The notes below the pieces were generated by a model. The model saw only the letters and a program-made list of their open reading frames with translations. It had not been told where the DNA came from and ran no database searches. A DNA stretch of 64,000 nt from Talinum fruticosum (taxonomy: Eukaryota; Streptophyta; Magnoliopsida; Caryophyllales; Talinaceae). The stretch is taken from the NCBI GenBank assembly GCA_021018815.1, contig JAITYX010000005.1, positions 8,031,501 through 8,095,500 on the forward strand. The letters are read 5' to 3'. Position 1 is the stretch's first letter, and every line of letters begins with the position of its first letter. The position numbers and the translations under genes were made by a program. Below are positions 25,150 to 37,554 of the stretch, piece by piece.

Positions 25150-27704
25150 CGAGTAGTACATAAATCACCTTTTACTACGGTCACTAGGTGTCGTGTATGC
25201 GGACGTAGTATTAGACGTGCATCTTTTTATTACGGTTTACAACCATAGTAAAGTACAATTTATTACTACGGTTGTTTGAGAAACCGTAGTAAAAGACAAC
25301 CTATTAATACTGTTACGGAAAAAGAACCGTAATAATACATGAACCTATTACTACGGTTCTTATTCCGGAACTGTAGTAATAGATCTAAAACCAACCCCGT
25401 TTGGCCAAAATTTTGGGGTTGCCACTTTTTACTACGGTTTCTACCTAAGAACCGTAGTAATAGGTTATTTTCAGACCTATTACTACAGTTTTTATAAGAA
25501 CCGTAGTAAAAGGTCTGAATTTTTAAAATAATTATTTGTTTGTTTTCTTACCCCTAATACAATTTGTACAATTAACATACAATCATTTATAACCATTTAC
25601 AACCATTTACAAGAATCTTTCAGAATATATATATAATCTGGAATTATTCCAGGAATATATATACAACCAACAACCTCACACACACTAGCATGGTACACAA
25701 TTCAAAAAATCATTAAACCAAAATTATTTCAGAATATATACCTATGTAAGTGTCTTTATACGGTTATATACAAACTGTGTCCAACCTTGTCTCAACTCAT
25801 CCAAGCACAACATCTCGTATAGGAAGTGGGGGAAATATTGTGACTAATACTGTAAAAGTAATTTAAGTACGTCCAGTGTAAGTACTAATTAAGTTAAAAA
25901 TAACATAACAATTATTAAATTAAAATTTTCATAATAAAATACAAGTGAAAGTGTAAGTACCCCTTGGGGATTAGATTCGAGATCATTGAAATCGAGTTGG
26001 GTCACAATCTCTTTCATGTACTTGGAGAATGTAGAAGATACACTCCACATTCCCCTTTTGTTTGTGGTACTATACAATTCCCAACACATGAAGAATTAAT
26101 TAGTACTTATATAGCAAGTAATTTCAAATGAAAAACTAATTTAGCGCTAAGAAAGAGAACCTCACCTTTACAGGGACAACAATTGGGTTTGATATCCCTT
26201 GTCTTATTGACACAAATAGCGGCAATGTGAGACTTGAAGTTTTTAAATTTCTCTGCTGCTGACATGAGGGTCTTGTGTCACCAATGGGATATCTGATTCT
26301 TTAACGTCCGAGATGAACGTTTTCTAAAACACAAGAACGACATGCATCGATATTAATTATTTACAATAATTTACAATTCTAAGTTGAGATGTAGTGCATT
26401 TACCTCTATATCATTCCAAAGGTTTTCCTTAACCGGTTCTGGGACTGTACTCCAACTTTTGTAGTTGATGTTCACGTGGGAGCCGGTTGTCGCACCAATG
26501 TAGCTCATAAAATGAGCTACGCGCTCAACGGGGTTATGGTGTTTGTCGAATTGGACCCAAGTAAGAAGAGTTGTATCATCTCCGCTATGTGTCAACTTCT
26601 CCTTGTTCATTATTGTTTGTCCCCTTGACTTCTTTGTAACTTGGGAAGGATCCATTTTATACTGCCACAATTTAATTAATTAGAATAATGACCCTCATCC
26701 GAAACAACAAAAATAAAAACAAACAATAACAAATTACTCAATGGTCATACGCCGGAGTAAAAATTATCTACCAGAGTCTTTAATAATTAAATTTCACAAT
26801 AATCTTCGCTCATCATCACAACACATATTACACAGTAGTATACAATTTTTCTTCAAATCTACACAAGTATATAAGTTGCAGCAAGCAATTATACTTAGAA
26901 GAAAAAGCATGCTACTGTGTATTATACAATTTAGCAATTATACAGAGTATATAAGTTGAAACCCTAAATTATACACAAAAAATTTCACAATAGTATACAA
27001 TTTAATATGCTACTATTGAAACCCTAAACCCTATTTAACATGCTACTCGTTGAAAACCCTAAACCCTACTTTCCAATTTCCCTAAACACTAAACCCTACA
27101 CTACGAGAGAGAGTGAGTGAGGACAACAGAGTAGTGAAACCCTAAAATATGAAAGAAAATCAATTAAAGTAAAAAATAAGAGAGGTAGAGATAACTTGCA
27201 TACCGGTAGGAGAGACGACAATGAGGGTGGGTGAGAGGGAGTAGCAACAATGACAACGATGACAGGTGAGAGCGAGAAGAGAGTAGAGCAGCACGCAGAG
27301 AGTGGAGAGTAGAGCGACGACAATGGCTAGAAGAGGGCAGCGATGATGGTGACGATGATGAGGAGAGAGTAGAGAGCACAGAGACGAGAGTAAGAGTGAT
27401 AAGTAGAGAGCATAGAGTGAAAGGTGGAAAATCAGACTAGTCATGGTTTTTGTTTTGCGAGAGACTTTTGATTACGATTCAATAAAAGAATCATAATAAT
27501 AGAAAACCTATTACTATAGTTCTTTCACTAAACCATTGTTAAAAGTGGACATATCCGCCTATAATGACGATTCAATGAAAGAATCGTAATAATATGTGTA
27601 ATAAAAGACTGCTTATTTACAAAAATGTCATCGCCTCATTTTTTATAATGGTTTTTGTAATCGTTGTTAAATGTCCGCTGTTAAAAGTCGTTTTTGTAGT
27701 AATG
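25150..27704 (-). mobile_element. Nested CACTA element with a Transposase_24-type gene remnant
   Basis: The left end (B type) keeps ttttactacggtc, the tgtcgtgtatgcggacgta motif and subterminal repeats but has a corrupted first ten bases (CGAGTAGTAC for CACTACTAC). The right end (A type), inverted, reads CATTACTACAAAAACGACTT. ATT flanks both sides (25147-25149, 27705-27707) if one extra base is allowed at the left end. B-left/A-right orientation is opposite to the surrounding element and equal to 19108-23978. It is longer than its relatives and retains coding remnants on the minus strand. Confidence 0.65.
25889..26670 (-). pseudogene. CACTA accessory protein remnant, plant Transposase_24 (PTTA/En-Spm) type
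   Basis: The exon at 26404-26670 reads MWQYKMDPSQVTKKSRG..., then FDKHHNPVERVAHFMSYIG and a WSTVPEPVKENLWNDIE segment. This is the pattern of the plant transposase 24 family: a short header, a MSYIG-like motif, then a W-x-x-VPxxxKExxW block. A GT donor follows at 26403. Further pieces in changing frames follow at about 26165-26330 (AAEKFKNFKSHIAAICVNK) and 25950-26080 (TNKRGMWSVSSTFSKYMKE). Frames are interrupted, so it is not functional as read. In CACTA elements this second gene accompanies tnp2 and its product is thought to bind subterminal repeats. Confidence 0.6.
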
Positions 27705-28559
27705 ATTTAAAAAATAGAAATTTAACCACTACAAAAAAAAATTATAACTATTTAAGAAAAAGAGAAATTTAACAACTACAAAAAAAAAAGACTTATAACC
27801 AATTAATAAAAAAGAGGAATTTGCTAAATAACCTCTTAGTGTTTTCATGTCATTTGATAATATTAATGGCATGCTTAATTGTGTATAATTATGCTTATTT
27901 TGCTTACCATCTATAATTTTAATAATTACCGTATGCATTTCATAAGTTTAGAGGACCTGTTTAAAAATCTGTATATAATAAGTTATCTTAGATGACGGTA
28001 CATGCATAATTGTGCGTATAGCGCTCATTATGTTAGCTTGGTATGTGTAGGTTTTTTAATTGTCCATATTAGATAGTTTGAGAATAATATGATAATAGGT
28101 TGTATGACTATTATAATCTTATCATACATTTGACAAGATATCACGGTGCTCATTTCCCCTCTTATTCTTCGGGTGCAATTATTATGACAATGGGTTTGAT
28201 TTGTATGTCCTTACTTATGTTACCATACAATTAAGTAAGGATATACACATTACCCATTTCATTTCGTATGTTGTACTTGAAGGATTAAGGGGAAATGCTG
28301 TCGGAATTTTGTCAAATGTATGATAAGATTTTGCTACACGGTGTAGGGTCACATTATTCTTGAATGAGTTTAAGACCATCTATCCCTGTAGAAGGATCTT
28401 AGGCTCATGTCATATTATTTGGTGTAATATTAATAATGAAAGTACATACTTTTAGAATTATATGAGGTGAATTGCTTCTCGTGTTTAGGGGTGAGGTATG
28501 GATCGAGCATGAGTTTATATCAATAGAAGGAATGTAGAATATCGTGATTTTGTTAACAA

Positions 28560-31500
28560 ATTTTTGGAGATTTCCATCAAACCTGCAACCAAATTAGGAG
28601 AACAGTCCATATTATGTCCGTGTTTATGGTGTTTTAACTTCTGAAGATTGCTCCCTAAGTTTGTAAAAGGTCATCTGTATTAACATGGATTTGACACATC
28701 TTATAAGATGTGGGTATTGCATGGGGAAGAAAAGTCTATGAATAATAACGTAGGAGAAGAGGAAGGGTATGATGAAAATGAAGCTAGTAGTATGGAATTA
28801 GAAGATCGACCTGAAGATCTGGTTCATGAAGTAGAAGGCGAATTAGTTGATCAACCGCATGTATTGGAGCGAATGTTAGCTGATTCAAAGAAGCCTTTAT
28901 ACCCGAGGTGTGATAAAATACTTGTTTATCGGTTGTGTTGAGGTTGATGAACTTGAAAACAACTAATGGGTGGAGTGACAAAAGTTTCACGGACTTGCTG
29001 AGTGTGCTCAAAGATATATTCCTAGAAGGCAATGTCCTTCCCAGCCGTACATATGAGGTGAAGAGGATGTTGTGTCCTATGGGCATGGGGTATAAAAAGA
29101 TACATGCCTGCCCTAACGATTGCATATTGTACCGAAAAGAACATGCACATAGACATGAATGTCCTAAATGTGGTGTACCTCGGTACAAAATGAAAAACAT
29201 CAATAGAGAGAGTATTGAGTGACCTCCTGCAAAGGTGTTATGGTACTTGCCGATAATACCGAGGTTTAAGCACTTGTTTTCAAGTGCAACTGATGCTAAG
29301 AACTTGACGTGGCATATCGACGGAAGAGTCTCCGATAACAAGTTACGTCACCCTATAGATTCTCCTTAATGGAAGAAGAAATATTCATTGTTCCCGAAAT
29401 TTGGTAAGGAGGCACAAAATCTACGTCTCGGTCTTTGTACAGATGGAATAAATCCCCATGGTGACCTCAGTAGCAAGCACAACACTTGGCCCATTTTTTG
29501 GTTATCTACAACCTACCATTCTCGTTGTGTATGAAGTGCAAGTACATAATGTTGTCAATGCTCTTTTTGGGCCTAAACAGTCAGGAAATAATATAGATGT
29601 GTACTTGGCGCCTCTTGTTGAAGATATAAAGCTCTTGTGGGATGAAGATGTTTCGGTATTTTATGCATACTGTGAAGAGCAATTTACATTGCGAGCTATG
29701 ATCTTCACCACAATCAATGACTTCTCTGCATCCGAAAACTTGTCCAGCTACACCGTGAAAGGCCATAAGGCATGCCTCATTTGTGCAGAGGGCACTTGCT
29801 CTTATTAGCTTAAGCACGAAAAAATGGCCTATTTCGGACATCGAAAGTTTCTTCCTTATTCCCACAATATCGTAAGAAAAAGAAGGCTTTCAATGATAAA
29901 ACTGACATGAATTCTGCTCCAACTTTATTAATAAGACATCAAATTTATGAACAAGTGAAGGATCTTGATGTGGAGTTCAACAAGCCATACCAACCTCAAT
30001 CCGAAAACGGTGTGTGGAAAAAGAGATCAATATTTTTGATCTTCCATATTGGAAAGAGTTGTATGTGAGACACAGTCTTGATGTGATGCATACAGAGAAA
30101 AACATCTACGAAAGTCTCATTGGCACTTTTTTGAACATACAGGGGAAAACCAAAGAAGAAGAAAAAGTAAGACTCGATTTGTGTGAAATGGAAATACGAG
30201 GGGAATCAGCACCGCAACCAAAGGAGAATAGAACGTTTTTGCCTCCGGCATCTTACACATTGAGTATAAGGGAAAAACGTTTGTGTGAAACCTTAAAGAA
30301 ACTTAAAGTGCTAGAAGGATGTTCTTCAAACATCATTATACTTATTTTGATGTGGGCTTATAAACTAATCGATCTCATATCTCACAATTGTCATGGTTTG
30401 ACGCAACAAATTCTGTCGATTGCTATTTAACCCGTTATACCAAAACATGTCAGACAGTTGATTACAAGACTTTGCTTCTTCTTTAATGTCATATGTAGCA
30501 AAGTCGTTGATTTGGAGAAATTGGATGATCTTGAGCGCGTTGTAGATCGTTACATTGTGCCAACTTGAGATATACTTCTCACCTTCGTTTTTTGATATCA
30601 TGGCACACTTAGTTGTTCATTTGGTGAGAAAATTGTGATTCTGTTGCCCGATTTTTTTATTTATGGATGTACCCTTTTGAACGGTTTATGAAAATTCTCA
30701 AAGGATACATTAGAAATCGGTGCCAACCAAAAGGGTGCATTATTGAGGCATACATAGCTGAGGAGTGTGTTGAGTTCTGCTGTGAATACTAAGCCCAAAT
30801 GGAAGTTGGTTTTCCAAAATATCGATTTATAGGGAAGATCGTTGGGCAGGAAAAACTGGGGTCGACGATTCAAATAATCAATCGTGATATGAGGGATCAA
30901 ACACATCTTTATATTCTTTAAAACAGTGATGAAGTGCAACTGTTAATTGATGACCACAAATCTCTCATAAGGAGACAATACCAAGGAAAAAGTGAGACGT
31001 GGATACTAGCTCAGCAAAGTCGCACATTTGTCAACTGGTTCAGAGGTAGAATCATCACTAGCCAATTGAAAGAATCACGAGAAGATATCTGATAAACTTT
31101 AGTAAGCTTTTCTAGAGGGTCCTAGTTGGATGTTATTTCTTACTGTGGGTATGACATCAATGGATTCTCTTTCTATACGAAGATCCAGGATAATAGGAGC
31201 ACCATACAAAATAGTGAGGTCACATTAGAGACTCATGCACTTCATGTTTCGAGCTCCAAGGACAAATATCCCGTTGTCGCAAAAACATTGTATTACAGAG
31301 TCATTAAGGATATATGAGAGTTAGACTATGTTGACTTTCGTGAGCCTGTTTTTCTGTGCAAATAGGTTGATAATAACAACGAGTGTCCGAGTTGATGAGA
31401 TGTAATTCACGATGGTCGAACTTAGAAAGCAAGGGCATAAAGGGGATCAATTCGTTATGGCATCCCAAGTAAGATAAGTGTTTTACGTTCAGGACCCGAC

Positions 31501-31560
31501 CAATGATAAGTGGTCTATTGATCTTCAGGGGAAAAGACACGCTACTGGTGGGGATGGTGA
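28560..31560 (+). pseudogene. CACTA transposase (tnp2 family) pseudogene
   Basis: Domain order of an En/Spm TNP2 protein can be followed through broken frames. About 28560-28735 is the transposase-associated N-terminal domain (CPCLWC, VKGHLY, HGFDTSYKMWVLHGE). 28930-29220 has SDKSFTDLLSVLKD, then YKKIHACPNDCILYRKEH and CPKCGVPRYK. 29390-29810 has GLCTDGINPHG and frames around DVYLAPLVEDIKLLWDE and MIFTTINDF. 30014-30300 has DLPYWKELYVRHSLDVMHTE and KNIYESLIG. 30640-30790 corresponds to DUF4218. 31110-31540 corresponds to DUF4216 (VISYCGYDINGFSFYTK). Many stops and frameshifts are present, so it cannot make an active enzyme. It moves DNA by cut-and-paste in intact relatives. Confidence 0.88.
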
Positions 31561-31799
31561 AAATGTGTATGAGTTTGTTAAGAACACCCCACCCTTCTCC
31601 TTGGAAACTCCTGTCTAAAATGAGGATGTCAATTTTGAAGAATTGTATTTAAAGGTTGACCATCAGAAATGCATATATATTGAACATCAGCCCAAAGGAA
31701 GGGAAAAAGGGCATAAACCATGTAAATATATCAACTTGGTAAGAACATTATTATATAAAAATTTATTGATGGATATCCATATTTTTGCTTGTTTCCAGT

Positions 31800-32660
31800 A
31801 ACTGCAGCTTGCTTTTTTAGTATTTCTGACCTTAACGCTTTCCTATAACAGATCATTACTCGATGCGGATCAAAAGGATTAAGTTGTCCAATGGAAGGGG
31901 AGAAAGCTTTTTCAGGTAAATAAATGATTTATACCCTTTCTTTCCAAGTTGAGAGCTTCTCAACTTAGAACTTTTTGGTATAAAATATAACTCAAGTGAT
32001 TTATACCATAAAGTTCCAAGTTGAGAAGCGAGAGCTAAGAATAGCGACTAATGTGATTTCCTTTCTAATTTATGATCCTTCTATGTTTGTTCTATTTCTT
32101 ATGGAAAAGTTATTGCTTTAGGTACCTGAGTTTTGATTTTATATTGTCTAGGCTCCCGCTGCATGAACTCCAAGCAAGTAATATAGTCATTAGACAAACA
32201 CATAGCTCAATCTACTAAAAAAATCACTTTGGGTAAATATGGGACCATGCTTGCTTTTTAAGTATTTCCAGTAGTTCATGCTTGCTTTTTCAATGTTTCT
32301 AACCTTGACGCTTTCCTGTAATAGATCATTGTTTGATGCAGATCGCAAGGACTAAGCTGTCTAATGGAAGGGGAGAAAGCAGCAAAATCATTGATTTTCT
32401 TATCAATTCGTTATTCAAAATATAGGATCATGACAAAGGAAGTAGAGAATGCTGGTGAGATCTCATGCTGATCGAAAAAGTTCATCTCTTGATTTTGGAA
32501 CTTTTTGGTATAATTGACTTGTTTAGCAGGAATATGGGACCATAAGGAATGTGCTGGTAAAAAGTTCATCTCTTGGTCTTGAAACTTTTTGGTATAAATG
32601 ACTTATCTAGAAGAAATATGACACCATGACAAAGAAATGTACTGGTGAGCTCCTCCTAGC
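31800..32660. repeat. Diverged tandem duplication in the transposon 3' part
   Basis: A block around tttcctataacagatcattactcgatgcgg...ccaatggaaggggagaaagc (31840-31910) recurs at 32310-32380, about 470 bases later. Further shared phrases include gaactttttggtataa. A short related phrase, cagatcattactcgatgcagg, also occurs at about 34344. Confidence 0.6.
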
Positions 32661-33004
32661 CTAGGCACTCCTTGTATTGTATCTTACATATAATATATTC
32701 TTCGTTGAAAGATGTGAAACATGAAGTTGTTGTGGTTGCAAAATGTGTAAAATTTATCGTGAAACAAGTGAGGTTGTTGGTAGTTTGATGTTTAAATTGT
32801 TGTGGTTGTACATGTGTATATTCTGTTTTTATAATTGTACAGGAGGTACGAAAAATAAAAAAATTATTAAAAAAATTCAGACCTATTATTACGGTTCTTG
32901 AGGAGGAACCACAGTAATGAATATAACCTATTACTACAATTCTTAGTTAAAAACTATAATAATAGCTTTGGGCCTAAAATCTGGGTGTTGGGCACATAGT
33001 AGTG

Positions 33005-34531
33005 AATGACTTTTGATTTCTCCTGGGAGCTTCTTGAATCATTAGAAAAGCAACTTTTGAATCCGTAAAGGACAAGTTGTGTTGTACGCAATTCATTCTA
33101 TCACCCAACTTGAAGAGTTTTTTTCAGCTACAATCGAATATTGAAGTCTAGATTTCCTAGGAAATAAACTTAATTAATTTTGCAGTGGAAACAAATTAAT
33201 AGGATATGAAAATATCAAGAAATTTGAAAGCAAGAACAATAATCAACCAATAAACACAAAGACACCAAATTTAAGTGGAAACCCCAATTAGAAAAAATTA
33301 CGGACGATGAAGACCAAATAATCCACTAATAATGTGAGTGAGTATAAGTTACAATCTTCAAAGTAATGTGTTTAACGAAATCAAAGAAAAGAGAATAAAC
33401 TCTCAAAGACTCTCTCAACCAGTTATGTAAAATATGAAAAATTATTAGCTCTCATACAATTTGTAATTAGGTTAAACCACAACCTAATATAAGTAAGGCA
33501 CCTAAACCTTAATAGAATTCTCATATACTGCTGATTACTGATTACGATAAAAATAATCTAAACAAAATAAACTCGACAGTCGTTACATAAAGGAACCAAC
33601 AAGTCGCTGAAATTTGACCTGACAAGCGACCATGCCACCTCTGGCCGTTGGTCCTTTTTGCTATCCTGGCTTTTGACCCCCACGGGATATAAGCCTTATC
33701 ATAAATTATCTACAATCTTAAGTTGAACAAAACTTTCTATCTCTATAATAGAGTTATAGGCCACACCTAGGGCTGGGCAACGGGCTGGGCTGGGCCTGCC
33801 TCCTTAGTTAACGGGCCAGGCTGGGCAATACTTTTTAATAAATGGGTTGGGTCGGGTCATGGGTCAAATGACCCTGACCATCCACGACACACCCAATACA
33901 TGCTTCTGGGCAATACCTTTTTCTTTTTCTTTTTTTAAAATTTTTCTTTGGGTATTTTTTAATAAATGGGCTGGGCAATGCTTCTGGCCAATACATGCTT
34001 CTAATTCATACCTGCCTGAGCAGGCTGTTATAAGTGTAGCATGCTGTCAAAAAATGATCTGAAATTCTCTATCAACAAAAGCAACACCACATGTGACAGT
34101 TTTGACTCTATCTTCAGCCTTTTTCTCATAGAAATTCTCATGATACACTCGGTCAAATTCTCTGCATATTCCTCTTCTAACAATCAAAAAGAAAAAAAAA
34201 AAGGGTGCAAAAGGGAAGGAAAAGAACCTCTTCTGACAATCATTACAGCACAAGATGATGCCAAACCTTCAGTATTCTATCAGAATTCTATGACAAAATA
34301 ACTTGGTACCCTATTCAGCTTTGCTGGACAGGAACTTACAATTCAGATCATTACTCGATGCAGGTTCAATTTTATCCACTGTTAAGTTTGTGCACAAATG
34401 AAGATTTTGGTAATATGGGTAATCAAATAAATCTAGTCTCAACATCTTCCATAAACCAAAACTGAGAGCAGACTCAGCAAATGAACCCTTCTGAAATTCG
34501 ACTATCAAAAACATCAATATCAAATATAAAA
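33005..34531. other. Sequence between the CACTA cluster and a small candidate gene
   Basis: No intact gene. 33760-34000 holds GC-richer repeated phrases (gggctgggc, aataaatgggttggg) typical of the ends of plant DNA transposons, without a provable partner. 34040-34531 could be the 3' UTR of the small minus-strand gene next to it. Confidence 0.4.
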
Positions 34532-34864
34532 TCACTGTGAAACATCGAGCCATTTTGTGAAGTTCTCAAACTTTGTGTCGTCGGAATCTGAGATCGTTGT
34601 CTTGTAGAATGACCTTCCAGAAGCCTTGATAGCAGCAAGCTCCTCCTGGGTAAGATACAATACAAACAGCAAGAATTAGCAATAAAACAAGTCATAAAGG
34701 CACTACATTACATATTTTACTCAAAGACCCAAAACATCAACTTCAATTATCAATAAACCCCCAAAAGCATACTACTTTAGTCGAAATAGCACAGAGCAAA
34801 ACACCCAAAATCAGGGTCAGGAGTCCCGTAAAAACAGCAAGAGATACAAGAGTACCTTGGTCAT
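34532..34864 (-). CDS. Candidate short gene (about 40 residues), two coding exons, unknown function
   Basis: Exon 34856-34864 (Met-Thr-Lys) joins in phase to 34532-34645 across a 210-base GT-AG intron. The product is MTK followed by [20 protein letters not shown] and an ending [14 protein letters not shown]. Codon use and the clean splice sites make it look like a real, maybe truncated, coding end. I do not recognise the family. A CT-rich and GA-rich segment at about 38690-38990 resembles a 5' UTR in the same orientation. If it belongs to this gene, the solo-LTR-like insertion at 34932-37549 has landed in its leader intron. Alternatively this is the last exon pair of a larger gene whose front was lost. 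Confidence 0.4.
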
Positions 34865-35155
34865 TACATGAGTTGCACATTAGACATGTTCCAATTTCCA
34901 AATATATGAACCAAAGACATTAAGCTTTGGGTGTAATACCCCGACCTTAACCCAATACATTAACAAAGATTAATAAATACTAATGAGAGCGTGCACTTCA
35001 ATTCACACTTTCATTTTTTATGATCATATATATATATATATATATATTATGTACTTGTACAAGTAACCATTTTATGTGTTGCAGGACTCGGATGATGATA
35101 ACGACGCTTGACCAAAAATAAATAAATAAATAAATGAGCAAATAAATTATGCTTT

Positions 35156-35156
<1 letters not shown>

Positions 35157-35222
<66 letters not shown>
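35157..35222. repeat. (TAA)n microsatellite
   Basis: About 22 uninterrupted AAT/TAA units within the solo-LTR-like insertion. Confidence 0.95.
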
Positions 35223-36120
35223 GACATTATTGGAATCATAATAACAATAATTCATACGCCTAAAGTTTGCAAATAATTATTCAATGTCGGGAATTCCTAA
35301 AACCGACATTCTTTTAATTTGGGCTTAGATATTAGATTATTTGGGCTTGTAGAGAGTAGAGGGCCCAGTAACCAAGCAAATGAAAAAAAAATTAAATAAA
35401 AATAAAAGAGGAGGCTGGAATTCTGATGGAGGAGAGAGGAATTTCAGATTTTGATTTTGGCTATTTAAGCCCCAAAAACTTCAAAAACTCAATCTTGATC
35501 ATTTGTTCTCTTTCCCAAAGGAACCATCTCCCTCACTCAATCCCCTTTCTGCTGCCAGCCCAGCCCCCTGCCAACCACCGCCGCCACCGGAGCCACCTGC
35601 CGCCGGCCACCGTGGGGTTTCCTCTGCTGCACCTGCTGCTGCCTGCTGCCTGTTGCTGCCCCCTGCTGCTGCACCTGCCGCCAGCCAACCACCATCACCA
35701 CCGGTCGCCGCTTCCCACCGCCGCCAACCACCACCAGTCACCGGAGCTCCGATCAGCCGCCCCATTCCACCATAAAACCCTCATTTTCTTGTGAGTTTGG
35801 GTAAAAACCTCAACCTCCAACTAATTAATTCCTTGAATTTTTTAGAAATAATTAGTTAGATGTTGCATGCAAGGGATAATTGTGTAAAATTAGATTACAT
35901 AGTTAGTATTATGCTTTTGGGGATCGTTGATTAGAAACGTTAACTCGGTTTGCCCCAAATCTTGGTATGAGAAGTGTAATAGCTTGCATGTGCTTTTAAT
36001 GGGTTTTAGTGAGCTAATATAATACTTAAAATAATGGAAAATGTGCAAAGTAAACCTTTCATAGAGATATTACAAGACAAAAAAATTCGTAGAGCATAAG
36101 AAAGTAGAGTTGGAAGACTC

Positions 36121-36345
36121 TGCCAACCACCACGGATGCCCCCACAGCCTGTGGGATAGGCCGTGGTGGCCAGCAGCGAGTTATTTGACCCAAAACACCC
36201 ACCACGGGTGCTCCCACAGGCCGTGGGATAACCCGTGGTGGCCACCAGAAGTCCCCACTGACCCTGGGAAGGCCCTTGATGACCTCTAGAACAAGCCATT
36301 GACCCCCACTGGCCGTGGGGAGGTCTGTGATGACTTCCAAAGCAA
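36121..36345. repeat. GC-rich tandem repeats with palindromic units
   Basis: Three to four diverged units of about 60 bases, each containing variants of cccacrgcctgtgggata...ccgtggtggcc. The units are partly self-complementary (ccacggg/cccgtgg) and stand out in an AT-rich surrounding. Confidence 0.6.
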
Positions 36346-37554
36346 AGGAAATTTAGTTTTCGTGATGACTCGTGTTTATTAGAAAGTTTTAGAGGAAGAG
36401 ATTAACTAAAGTGGACATGCATGTTGTGCTTTGAGGATATAGAATAAAATTGTGAATTAAGGAGAATAGGTAAGTTGAATGATTGTAAGAAGTTGAAGAC
36501 AATGGGTGATTTTGGGAAGATTAAAGAAAATAAGTCATTTTGAGGGTTGAAGGAAAGAAGTGATTTTTGCCTTCATAAATTCATCTAATCATGAGAAGTT
36601 ACAAACAAAAAGGAAATAATGTAAATCATATCAATTGTAATAACAATAGTGATGACAATAATAACGATAATAAATTTAATTACTAAGAGTATCGAACCTC
36701 TTAATGAAACACCTTATTTTGTTAAGGCATCCACGTCGTTCATCCGAGTCAGCAACTTCAAAGGAATCAGAAGGACTAATTCCACGATTTAAGGTACATT
36801 TATTGCTTGTACCTTACGAAAATCCATATGTTTATACATAATAATATCAAATGGTTTACTTGATGAAATGAACCATTTCAAATATTATTTGTCACCTAAT
36901 TATGTGGCCCGCCCCATATCAATCATGTTATCATGATCATATCATATCATATATATTTGGCCATTATCAACCAGACTTTGCCGATCGGTCTGGGTATGCG
37001 CATATTTAGGGAAACCGATGATCGTAAGGAGCCACTCAGATAATAAATGAATAATTGTTTTACTATCTTCTTCCCGTCTGATTTATAAATGAATTGAAAT
37101 GCATGCGCTCAAATATATATCTTCACCTAATTATTTACAGTACATGGATAAGTGTATTGAGCTTTGGCTCATTATTTCGAAACGTTTTATCTGTTTTGTT
37201 TTAAGTAAAGCTACTCCAGAAGGGAGCAAGAAGTAGGGTTGTCTACTGGCCGAAGTGTCTTAGGGGCTCACAGTGGTGGTGACATGTCGTGTCTTGAGTT
37301 ATTTTGGTTGTGTTTTAAGTCATTACCCTAACGGCATGTATTTTATTTTCTCCGCTTATGTTGTTTTCATCGGTCGTTTTACTTTCGAATTCAGACCTTA
37401 TCAAGTATTGCACGTAATCGATCTAAATGTTGCCTTGTTCCTTGTTTGGAATGGCGGTAACGCCTCTAACCTATATTTCCGCTGCGCTAATTACTAGTTA
37501 ATCAGTCCTTAGGATTAACCTGGTGATTACGGGGTTTGGGGGCGTTACATTGGG

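Larger units (their letters stand above)
18479..33004 (+). mobile_element. Decayed autonomous CACTA (En/Spm-like) transposon carrying nested insertions
   Basis: The left end (from about 18479) matches the end type here called A: tgacttttattacggg, then inverted TACTACGGTT repeats and tcatttttgtaaataa...cttttattacacc. The extreme CACTA bases are lost. The right end, inverted, reads CACTACTATGTGCCCAACAC and finishes at 33004; its inner part (32876-32990) matches the B-side subterminal repeats at 25440-25520. Transposase remnants (28560-31560) run left to right, as expected with A as the 5' side. Two related CACTA elements are nested inside (19108-23978 and 25150-27704). That both outer ends belong to one element is inference from type and polarity. 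No 3-bp duplication can be tested because the left terminus is missing. Confidence 0.6.
34932..37549 (-). mobile_element. Solo-LTR-like insertion with TTGGG target duplication
   Basis: On the plus strand it starts TGTAATACCCCGACC and ends GGGGGCGTTACA, flanked on both sides by TTGGG (34927-34931 and 37550-37554). A perfect 5-bp duplication with TG...CA ends marks LTR-retroelement integration. No internal region is present. Its ends resemble those of the 20291-23568 insertion in inverted orientation, so both may belong to one gypsy-type family. It holds a (TAA)n microsatellite, a proline-rich low-complexity stretch (35500-35790) and GC-rich tandem repeats (36121-36345). Confidence 0.8.

Noticed and set aside
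27010..27100. aaaccctaaaccct runs as interstitial telomere repeats
   Set aside because: Only isolated one- or two-unit motifs near the A end of a CACTA element; more like plant telo-box promoter motifs than telomere DNA.
35426..35794. Proline/alanine-rich open frames on both strands
   Set aside because: Overlapping frames on both strands in GC-rich low-complexity sequence inside a solo-LTR-like element; no domain or splice context.
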